Shown: one piece after another, positions 6,621-12,240 of the stretch | Numbering within the stretch: the first letter of the stretch is position 1 | Layout of the letters: each line of letters opens with the position of its first letter | From: Chloroflexota bacterium | GTDB taxonomy: Bacteria > Chloroflexota > Dehalococcoidia > Dehalococcoidales > RBG-16-60-22 | Assembly: GCA_022574315.1 (NCBI GenBank) | Contig: JACZSH010000032.1 | Span: forward strand, 1 to 12,240 | Direction: 5' to 3' | DNA: 12,240 nt | Notes under the pieces: generated by a model | Databases searched by the model: none | Seen by the model: the letters and a program-made list of their open reading frames with translations, nothing else | What the model was told of the DNA's origin: nothing | Program-made: the position numbers and the translations under genes

Positions 6621-8567
6621 ATGGCCAACCACGAAGAAATCAAGGCTAAAATAAATAGCCTGAAGACGGAAATCAACCGTCATAACTACCGGTACTACGT
6701 GATGGACAGTCCCGAAGTGAGCGATGCTGAGTACGATGCGTTGATGAGAGAGTTGAAAGGGCTGGAAGAACGGTACCCGCAGCTGGTCACCGCCGACTCA
6801 CCCTCGCAGCGGATTGGCGCCGCCCCGGCGGAGGCGTTCGGGGTGGTGGAGCACCCTTATCCCCTGCTGTCCCTGGGAAACGTCTTCTCCAAAGACGAGC
6901 TTATCGCCTGGTATACCCGCATCTCAAAGCTGCTGGAAGTGACCCAGTTCGGCTTCGTTGGTGAGCACAAGATTGACGGACTGGCCGTGGCCCTGACCTA
7001 CGTCAACAGGCGCCTGACGACCGGAGCGACCCGCGGGGACGGTTCCCACGGCGAAGATATCACCCGCAACCTGAGAACCATCCGGAGTATACCTCTCTCC
7101 CTGCCCCGGGAAGCACCGCCAAGACTGGAAGTGCGCGGTGAGGTCTTTCTGCCTAAGACCGGCTTTCACCGGTTAAACCAGGAAAGGGCGGCGGAAGGTC
7201 AGCCGTTGTTTGCCAACCCCAGGAACGCGGCGGCCGGCTCGGTAAGGCAGCTTGATTCGAGCATCACCGCCCGGCGACCGCTCGATATTTATATCTACAT
7301 GATGGGATATGCCGAGGGCAGGGCCACCCCGGCTACCCACTGGGAAACCATGGAATATCTTCAATCGCTCGGTTTCAAGGTGAACCCGAACAACCGACGG
7401 CTGGCTGACATCGAACAGGTGGAAGGATATTACCAGACCTGGAAGGAACGCCAGGCAGAGCTGCCGTACGAGGCTGACGGCATCGTGGTCAAGGTAGACC
7501 AGTTCGACCTCCAGCAACGGCTGGGTGACGTGGGCCGAGAGCCGAGGTGGGCGATTGCCTATAAATTTCCGGCCACCCAGGGCACCACCCTTTTAAGAGA
7601 CATCGGCATAAACGTCGGGCGGACGGGCACCCTTAATCCCGTCGCCATCCTGGAGCCGGTGACGGTGGGCGGGGTAACCATCCGGCAGGCGGCACTGCAT
7701 AACGAGGACGATATCAGGCGGAAGGATATCCGCATCGGCGACAACGTCATTGTGCAGCGGGCGGGCGGAGTAATACCGGAGATTATCGGCCCGATTGAAA
7801 GCAAGCGCACCGGTAAAGAAAAGGAATTTTCGCTAAAAGAGAAAAGCCGGGAAATTTATCGAGCCAAAAGAGGCCTGACAAAAGAAACCAAAACTCCCAA
7901 CAATACCATCTGCCCGGAGTGCGGTACCGAAGCGATCAAGCCGGAAGGCGAAGTGATGTATTACTGCTCCAACGCCGCCTGCCCGGCTCAGGCGCAACAG
8001 CGAATTGAGCACTTTGCCTCGCGGGGGGCGATGGACATCAGAGGCATAGGCGAGTCGCAGAGCGCCATGCTGCTGAGAGAGGGGCTGGTTAAAGACGCCT
8101 CTGACCTTTATTACCTTAAGGACAAGAAGGAGCAGCTCATAAAGCTGGAGAGAATGGCTGAGAAGAACGCAACCAATATGCTCGAAGCTATTGAGAAGAG
8201 CAAAGAGAGGCCGCTGGCAAGGCTTATCTTCGCCCTGGGTATACGCCATGCCGGCGAGGAAATGGCTGAGGTTTTATCCAGAGAATTTCATAGCATCGAC
8301 AAACTGGCTGATGCCTCCAGAGAGGAGCTTCTATCCATACCCACCATCGGCCCCAAGATTGCCGACAGCGTAATCGCCTTCTTCCAGGAGGAAGAGAATC
8401 GCCGTATCATTGAAAGGATGGGGGAGGTGGGGGTGCGTCTGGGGGTTCGATCGGCTGAGGTTCGTGCCATCAGCAACACGACGGGGGACCGCTCGGGGCA
8501 GGTGTGGGACCTGGCTGAGGCCCTTGCAGCGGTGTCGCGTTTCACAGCGGCCGTCTTCGTCCGATAG
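6621..8567 (+). CDS. ligA: NAD-dependent DNA ligase LigA, C-terminus replaced at a sequence junction
   Basis: LigA seals DNA nicks using NAD+. Domain Ia (about 1-70) is followed by the adenylation domain with catalytic Lys117 in EHKIDGLAVAL. The OB fold lies around 320-400, and a zinc finger has Cys431, Cys434, Cys449 and Cys454. Helix-hairpin-helix repeats run to ENRRIIERMGEVGVRL (to about residue 607). Normally a linker and a BRCT domain of about 75 residues follow. Instead about 40 unrelated residues end at a TAG (8565-8567), and base and codon use change near 8,440. The open frame (648 residues) therefore seems to be a chimera whose last part is foreign DNA. A basic insertion of about 20-25 residues before the zinc finger (about 405-428) is also unusual. 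GGAG (6609-6612) supports the ATG at 6621. Confidence 0.93.
   Translation: MANHEEIKAKINSLKTEINRHNYRYYVMDSPEVSDAEYDALMRELKGLEERYPQLVTADSPSQRIGAAPAEAFGVVEHPYPLLSLGNVFSKDELIAWYTRISKLLEVTQFGFVGEHKIDGLAVALTYVNRRLTTGATRGDGSHGEDITRNLRTIRSIPLSLPREAPPRLEVRGEVFLPKTGFHRLNQERAAEGQPLFANPRNAAAGSVRQLDSSITARRPLDIYIYMMGYAEGRATPATHWETMEYLQSLGFKVNPNNRRLADIEQVEGYYQTWKERQAELPYEADGIVVKVDQFDLQQRLGDVGREPRWAIAYKFPATQGTTLLRDIGINVGRTGTLNPVAILEPVTVGGVTIRQAALHNEDDIRRKDIRIGDNVIVQRAGGVIPEIIGPIESKRTGKEKEFSLKEKSREIYRAKRGLTKETKTPNNTICPECGTEAIKPEGEVMYYCSNAACPAQAQQRIEHFASRGAMDIRGIGESQSAMLLREGLVKDASDLYYLKDKKEQLIKLERMAEKNATNMLEAIEKSKERPLARLIFALGIRHAGEEMAEVLSREFHSIDKLADASREELLSIPTIGPKIADSVIAFFQEEENRRIIERMGEVGVRLGVRSAEVRAISNTTGDRSGQVWDLAEALAAVSRFTAAVFVR
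8430..8460. other. Probable chimeric junction 1 (Chloroflexota-like to Planctomycetota-like DNA)
   Basis: LigA homology stops after the VGVRL segment (about 8423-8440), and the downstream sequence has different codon preferences and an unrelated pilus operon. The exact base cannot be fixed by eye, because the G-rich stretch at 8418-8446 could belong to either side. There is no integrase, direct repeat or IS end at the join. Confidence 0.7.
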
Positions 8568-8614
8568 TTCTGGCGCAGCGTGTGTTCGTGTGCATTGTGC
8601 CGAATGTGCGAGAT

Positions 8615-8658
8615 CGGGCGGTTGGGGGCCTCAGCGAAGAGGCTGCCGATCCGTCCCG
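8615..8658 (+). other. Long stem-loop in the leader of the pilM operon
   Basis: CGGG-CGG (8615-8621) pairs with CCG-T-CCCG (8651-8658, one bulged T). GG (8624-8625) pairs with CC (8646-8647), and GCCTC (8628-8632) pairs with GAGGC (8639-8643) around an AGCGAA loop. A second small hairpin, TCCGC/GCGGA, is at 8712-8727. The stretch from the junction to pilM (about 8,440-8,757) shows no convincing complete gene. The structures may be part of the operon leader, but they match no riboswitch class I recognise, and GC-rich DNA forms hairpins easily. Confidence 0.35.
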
Positions 8659-8757
8659 GGACTAACACCCGACCCGTTCCAACTCGATGGTTTATGCGAA
8701 GGGTCCGTCGGTCCGCGCCGATGCGGAGTCGGGGCCGCTTAGAGGAGGCGTACGACC

Positions 8758-10005
8758 ATGCGATCGGGCAAGTTTGCCAAACTGAGGGCTTTGACGAGCG
8801 CCAAGCCGATGCAGGCTTCCAATCCTCCTATTGGCGTTGACTTTGGCGTCGCATCGCTGAAAGTGCTTCAGGTAGAGCCTGGGGTCAAGCCATCGCTGAT
8901 CGCAGCGGCGGAACTCGAGACGCCGACGGGTTATCGGGACGATCCCTCTGAGCGACTTGCGTTTCAACTGGACGCGTTGCCCGGCTTGATCGCTGGTGGC
9001 GGCTTTAAGGGTAATCGTGTCGCGTTGTCGATCCCCGCGGGGCAGACGCTGTGCAAGCCCCTGCGGGTGCAGAAGACGCCCGGGATCTCGACGAACGCGC
9101 TGGTTCAGGGCGCGCTCGCGGTTCAACTTGGGTGCGATCTGAACGAGATCGTGTACCGCTTTGTCGAGGTGTGCGAGGTGCCCACCGACAAGGGCACGAG
9201 GACCGAGGTGATCTGTTTCGCGACAGCCCGTCGTCTTGTGGACAAGATGGTGCGTGGCTGCCGCACTGCGAAACTCGAGCCCGTGGGGATTCAGAATCAA
9301 TTCACAGCCAACGCGAGTGCGATGAGAGAGGCTGCGAAAGACGCTGAGTTTGACGACGCTGCGATGCTCTGCATTGACATCGGCGTGGGCTCAACCAAGG
9401 TCGTGATGACGCACGAGGGAAAAATAGTCTTTGCGAAGAAAATCGATGTGGGCGGCGGGCACCTTGATGAGTTGGTGGCTGCGCAGCTCGGGGTGAGCCT
9501 CGAAGAGGCGCACAGCCAGCGCATCGAGATAGACGAGTTTGTATGTGCGGGCTCGCCGTATCGCTCGGTGGTGTCGGCGAATGAGGCTGCGGACGACGGG
9601 AGCGGGTTTGCGATTCTGTCAGCAGGGCTTCGGCGCGACGGGGCGGAGCCCGCAAAGAAGAGCGCATCGGTTGCATCGGTTGCATCGGGCGAGCCGGGCG
9701 GCGAGGTCGATCTGAGCGAGCCCCTGGAGATTCTGACGGACGAGATTTCGATGAGTCTGCGGTATCACCAGTCGGTGTTTCCTGATGAGCGGATCTCGCA
9801 GGCTCTGTTTGTGGGCGGGGAGGCTTGTCATACGGCGCTCGCGCGACACATTGCCAAGGTTGTGCGCATGCCCGCCAAGATTGTAAACCCGCTGGCGAGC
9901 GTGACTCGCACGGGCGCTGAGCCAACGGGGGGCGTGGATACGGGCGAATCATTGCCGGGCTGGAGTGTTGCCTTTGGGTTGTGCCTGTGTCCGACGGACC
10001 TGTAA
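8758..10005 (+). CDS. pilM: Type IV pilus assembly protein PilM (actin-like ATPase)
   Basis: PilM is a cytoplasmic actin/FtsA-fold ATPase that binds the N-terminal tail of PilN and links the inner-membrane pilus platform to the motor. In this 415-residue protein the phosphate-1 motif is IGVDFGVASLKVLQV (25-39). The phosphate-2 motif is CIDIGVGSTKVVM (205-217), and the adenosine-loop motif is LFVGGEA (350-356). Residues about 260-320 form a low-complexity insertion, including a run of SVASVAS, not usual in PilM of about 350 residues. GAGGAGG (8742-8748) lies 9 nt before the ATG at 8758. pilN follows after 17 nt. The codon use and the long form suggest a planctomycete source. Confidence 0.88.
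   Translation: MRSGKFAKLRALTSAKPMQASNPPIGVDFGVASLKVLQVEPGVKPSLIAAAELETPTGYRDDPSERLAFQLDALPGLIAGGGFKGNRVALSIPAGQTLCKPLRVQKTPGISTNALVQGALAVQLGCDLNEIVYRFVEVCEVPTDKGTRTEVICFATARRLVDKMVRGCRTAKLEPVGIQNQFTANASAMREAAKDAEFDDAAMLCIDIGVGSTKVVMTHEGKIVFAKKIDVGGGHLDELVAAQLGVSLEEAHSQRIEIDEFVCAGSPYRSVVSANEAADDGSGFAILSAGLRRDGAEPAKKSASVASVASGEPGGEVDLSEPLEILTDEISMSLRYHQSVFPDERISQALFVGGEACHTALARHIAKVVRMPAKIVNPLASVTRTGAEPTGGVDTGESLPGWSVAFGLCLCPTDL
9664..9690 (+). repeat. Tandem 9-bp repeat inside pilM
   Basis: GCATCGGTT occurs at 9664-9672 and 9673-9681, followed by the variant GCATCGGGC at 9682-9690, encoding an Ala/Ser/Val-rich run. It keeps the reading frame and lies in the low-complexity insertion of PilM, so slippage could vary its length harmlessly. 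Confidence 0.7.
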
Positions 10006-10022
10006 TCCTCAGGGGAAGATGA

Positions 10023-10808
10023 ATGAAGAATCCATTTACGCATAGTGAACAGCAGTACGACGGGAGTTTTCTGCCCGAGGATTATGTTGCGCGTCGCGCG
10101 GAAGTCCGGGCGAATTTCCTTGCGCTGGTGCTGTTCGGGATTGTCGTGTTCTCGATCGTCGCCGCGTTCTTTGTGTCAAATCGTCAGTGGACGACGGTGA
10201 AGGATCAGCGGGCCATCATTGCGGCGGAGTACGCTCTGGCGCAACGGGGAATCGACCAGCTCAAGAAGCTTGACGAGCAAAAGAAGGAGATGCTTGAAAA
10301 GGCAGAGGTGACGACTGCGTTGATCGAGCGCATTCCTCGCTCGGTGCTGCTGTCTCAGTTGGTGCAGCGCATGCCTGAGCAGATCACGCTGCTGGACTTG
10401 AAGCTCGAGAGCAAGAAGACGATCGTTCCGAAGGCTGCTGTGAAGAAACCGAACCAGGTGATGCGAGGCACGCTGATCCGCGGCGGCAAGGCTCCGAACG
10501 TCGAGAAGCCGAGGGTGGTCGCGCCATCGTACACGTACACAGTGACGATTATTGGCGTGACACAGAAGAACGAGCACATTACGGATTACCTTTCGTCATT
10601 GAACCAGTGCGATCTGTTTGATCGAGTCGATCTTCAGCACATCAAAGAGCGGACGATCGACGAGGTCGATCTGAGGGAGTTTGAGATCAAGATCAAGATC
10701 AGCCAGACTGCGGATGCGCGCTCGGTGCAGTCACCGGAGCAACTGAAGCAGGGTTCGGAGTCGGTTGCGACCAAGCGGCTGTCTGAGGTTGATGGGGAGG
10801 AGAAGTGA
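10023..10808 (+). CDS. pilN: Type IV pilus inner-membrane assembly protein PilN-like
   Basis: This 261-residue bitopic protein has a short cytoplasmic N-terminus (1-31) containing SFLPEDYVARR, which resembles the NLLP-type motif by which PilN binds PilM. One membrane helix (about 32-52) is followed by a coiled coil (about 60-95) and an extracytoplasmic domain. The segment IPRSVLLSQLVQRMPEQITLLDLKLE is the usual PilN fold region (written here as motif positions 104-129). A lysine- and proline-rich linker (about 130-165) precedes a second beta-rich part with YTYTVTIIGVTQ. PilN pairs with PilO to form the alignment subcomplex of the pilus or of a type II secretion-like system. AGGGGAAG (10011-10018) supports the start. 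One base separates its stop from the pilO ATG. Confidence 0.8.
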   Translation: MKNPFTHSEQQYDGSFLPEDYVARRAEVRANFLALVLFGIVVFSIVAAFFVSNRQWTTVKDQRAIIAAEYALAQRGIDQLKKLDEQKKEMLEKAEVTTALIERIPRSVLLSQLVQRMPEQITLLDLKLESKKTIVPKAAVKKPNQVMRGTLIRGGKAPNVEKPRVVAPSYTYTVTIIGVTQKNEHITDYLSSLNQCDLFDRVDLQHIKERTIDEVDLREFEIKIKISQTADARSVQSPEQLKQGSESVATKRLSEVDGEEK

Positions 10809-10809
10809 T

Positions 10810-11349
10810 ATGAGATTTGGATTCAGAGAGTACTTGCTGCTTCTGTTGATTCTTTCGCTTCCGGTCACGAGTTATCTGCTGGTGTTTCAGCCTCAGAACA
10901 GGGAGATCGCCAAGACGAAGGCCGAGAACGCGTCCAAGCAGGCCGAGCTGAGCCAACTGCGTGAGCAGGCGGGACGGACCGAAGACCTGATCGCGCAGAA
11001 CGAGAAGATCAAGCAGGACATCGCGGCGATCGAGGCGAGGCTTCCTACGAACAAGGAGATCGATGCGATCGTTCGGCAGGTGTCGGATCTGGCAATAGAC
11101 GCGGGGCTCGCTGCGCCTCTGGTGTCAACTGAGAACCCGGTGCAGGCTGCGATGTACATGGAACAGCCCATCGACATGACCATCAACGGAGATTTTCGTG
11201 GGTTTTATGATTTTCTGAGACACCTCGAGCAGTTGCCTCGGCTGACGCGGATTCATCAGATGCGTATTCAGCGTTCGGACAAGGTGAATGGTCACATGCG
11301 GGCCGACTTCAGGCTCAGCATTTACTACGAGCAGGAGAGGGGCGGCTGA
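10810..11349 (+). CDS. pilO: Type IV pilus inner-membrane assembly protein PilO
   Basis: PilO is the partner of PilN in the inner-membrane alignment complex. This 179-residue protein has a basic N-terminus, one membrane helix (about 8-25) and a coiled coil (about 28-72). A ferredoxin-like domain follows; its MTINGDFRGFYDFLRHLEQL and RIHQMRIQR segments are typical of PilO. The frame is open further upstream (from 10765), but that part overlaps the pilN end. The ATG at 10810, one base after the pilN stop, gives the standard length, and GGGGAGGAG (10794-10802) serves as its ribosome site. Its TGA overlaps the next start (TGATG). Confidence 0.87.
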   Translation: MRFGFREYLLLLLILSLPVTSYLLVFQPQNREIAKTKAENASKQAELSQLREQAGRTEDLIAQNEKIKQDIAAIEARLPTNKEIDAIVRQVSDLAIDAGLAAPLVSTENPVQAAMYMEQPIDMTINGDFRGFYDFLRHLEQLPRLTRIHQMRIQRSDKVNGHMRADFRLSIYYEQERGG

Positions 11350-12050
11350 TGGCGCACGAGACAAAGCAGGATCAGGCGCTTGACGTGCCGAGCAGTGAAC
11401 TGATGTCGCAGGACGCAATCGGCGAGAGCAGCCACGACGGCAACGCGTTGCTGACAGCGCTGGGAGGAGGTGGGGTGAGCGACGACGAGTTCGTGGACGA
11501 TGAGCCGTTGTCCAAGACCGGCAGCAAGCTGACGCCTCGAACCGCGATCATGAGCCACGTCCTGTTTATCGACTCCCGGCGTTCGATGGCGGATGCGGTG
11601 GCCAGGGCCGATGCCCTACAGGACGGGCTTCCGAGTCTTCTCTTCTTTGTCACCCCCTTGGACATCGACGGGACGCCCCACTTCGAACTCTACGTCGGCC
11701 CTGCGTACAACGCGATGGAGGCAACGGCCCTCAAAGAGCCTGTTGCTGTCGGCTTGGAGCGTGAGAACCCAGACGATTGGTCGGTGCGCGAAGCTCCATA
11801 CGCGTTTTATTTCGGCGAGTATGCCTCGGCGCTGAATGCGCAAGGCAGGGTCGAGGCGTTGGCTCGGGCTTCGATACCGGTGTACTCGCTCCAAGTTGCG
11901 TATGCAGATGGCACGACGCGCGTGCGCGTATACGGCGGAGCCTTCAGGGATGAGGTCGAGGCTGAAGAGATGGGACGGATGGTCGCTGACGCCGACATCG
12001 GAGAAATGATTCTGACGCGCCGACGGGGAACGGTGCCTGGTGACTACTGA
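11349..12050 (+). CDS. Chimeric frame: pilus-locus N-terminus joined to a tandem SPOR-like protein
   Basis: Residues 1-67 are acidic and low-complexity, ending SKLTPRTAIM. This looks like the cytoplasmic tail before a membrane helix in the gene after pilO, but no helix follows. From about residue 69 (HVLFIDSRR) the character changes: two related units, about 69-138 and 151-224, have SPOR-like features. The second contains IPVYSLQV, ADGTTRVRVYGGAF and DEVEAEEMGRMV. The first has the matching FFVTPLDIDGTPHFELYVGPA. SPOR domains bind denuded septal peptidoglycan; tandem forms like this recall Gemmatimonadota proteins. I infer two gene fragments joined in frame near 11,550 by assembly rather than a true fusion. 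The start overlaps the pilO stop. The function of the N-terminal half is unknown. Confidence 0.6.
   Translation: MAHETKQDQALDVPSSELMSQDAIGESSHDGNALLTALGGGGVSDDEFVDDEPLSKTGSKLTPRTAIMSHVLFIDSRRSMADAVARADALQDGLPSLLFFVTPLDIDGTPHFELYVGPAYNAMEATALKEPVAVGLERENPDDWSVREAPYAFYFGEYASALNAQGRVEALARASIPVYSLQVAYADGTTRVRVYGGAFRDEVEAEEMGRMVADADIGEMILTRRRGTVPGDY
11540..11575. other. Probable chimeric junction 2 (pilus operon to a third genome)
   Basis: Within the frame 11349-12050 the expected membrane helix after the basic SKLTPR motif is missing. Codon use turns from the G- and GCG-rich pilus-gene style to a C-ending style (CTC, GTC, TTC, CGG). The gene after it, an amidohydrolase lipoprotein, does not belong to a pilus locus. 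The breakpoint estimate is by eye. Confidence 0.5.
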
Positions 12051-12069
12051 GGCAAGGAGGACTGGCATC

Positions 12070-12240
12070 GTGAGAACATCTCTACTGCTCACTCTCGTGC
12101 TTAATCTCGTACTCGGGGTGCTCGTATCGGCGTGCGGCGCAGGGGATTACGACATCGTCATCCAAGGCGGCCGGGTGATGGATCCGGAATCGGGTCTGGA
12201 TGCCGTCATGAACGTCGGCGTCCGCGACGGCCGCATCGAG
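12070..12240 (+). CDS. Lipoprotein amidohydrolase, N-terminus only (D-aminoacylase-like)
   Basis: The gene begins with GTG at 12070, 9 nt after AAGGAGG (12054-12060), and runs off the window after 57 residues. A short signal peptide with Arg2 and a leucine/valine core ends in the lipobox VSAC, so Cys22 would be lipidated and the mature protein anchored to a membrane. The mature start DYDIVIQGGRVMDPESGLDA followed by GVRDGRIE is the first beta-sheet segment of the amidohydrolase superfamily. It is most like N-acyl-D-amino-acid deacylases and dihydroorotase-like enzymes. The metal-binding residues lie beyond the window edge, so activity and exact substrate cannot be judged. It is 19 nt after the preceding stop. 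Confidence 0.8.
   Translation, partial: MRTSLLLTLVLNLVLGVLVSACGAGDYDIVIQGGRVMDPESGLDAVMNVGVRDGRIE

Noticed and set aside
8450..8567. The LigA tail as the end of a genuine planctomycete gene
   Set aside because: The codons look somewhat coding, but about 40 residues match no family I recognise, and the frame may be open only by chance in GC-rich DNA.
8440..11550. A pilus genomic island inserted into ligA by horizontal transfer
   Set aside because: There is no integrase, att repeat or IS end. The rest of ligA does not resume on the far side, and a second unrelated join follows, so misassembly is simpler.

Overview
The window reads as three unrelated pieces of bacterial DNA joined end to end, each join falling inside a coding sequence. 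Positions 1 to about 8,440 look like a Chloroflexota genome, probably Dehalococcoidia-like. The reasons are a B12-riboswitch operon that only assembles and attaches the lower ligand, a dispersed TGTCATTGCGAG palindromic repeat, and the style of the ligase and nuclease genes; the phylum is inference from memory of such genomes. Positions about 8,440 to 11,550 look like Planctomycetota (Phycisphaerae-like), carrying type IV pilus genes pilM, pilN and pilO. Positions about 11,550 to 12,240 look like a third source, possibly Gemmatimonadota, with a double SPOR-type protein and the start of a lipoprotein amidohydrolase. An assembly chimera is the simplest explanation.

Region 1 (1-2,127): on the minus strand, ccdA is followed by the first codons of another gene that starts just after it. 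Facing away from ccdA is a RecB/Cas4-like PD-(D/E)XK nuclease with probable 4Fe-4S cysteines. Two sigma70-like promoters lie back to back between them. The nuclease appears to begin at a rare ATA codon behind a perfect Shine-Dalgarno sequence.

Region 2 (2,128-6,499): after a palindromic repeat come a strong promoter, a cobalamin riboswitch and an intrinsic terminator, then a tight operon. The operon holds a 67-residue two-helix membrane protein, cobT, cobS, an alpha-ribazole phosphatase (cobC type), a DUF71/COG2102 PP-loop ATPase, and cobU. CobU activates the corrinoid side chain as cobinamide-GDP. CobT makes alpha-ribazole phosphate and CobC removes its phosphate. CobS joins the two halves. 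No corrin-ring genes are present, so this is a salvage and remodelling operon that cobalamin shuts down. The DUF71 protein and the small membrane protein are its two unexplained members.

Region 3 (6,500-8,440): an extended -10 promoter drives ligA, the NAD-dependent DNA ligase. It is cut off where its BRCT domain should begin.

Region 4 (8,440-11,550): a structured leader is followed by pilM, pilN, pilO and the N-terminus of one more pilus-locus gene, closely spaced or overlapping. These would form the inner-membrane and cytoplasmic alignment complex of a type IV pilus or type II secretion-like machine.

Region 5 (11,550-12,240): the remainder of a SPOR-like protein and the first 57 residues of a lipoprotein amidohydrolase. 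No rRNA, tRNA, CRISPR array, transposase or phage gene was seen.
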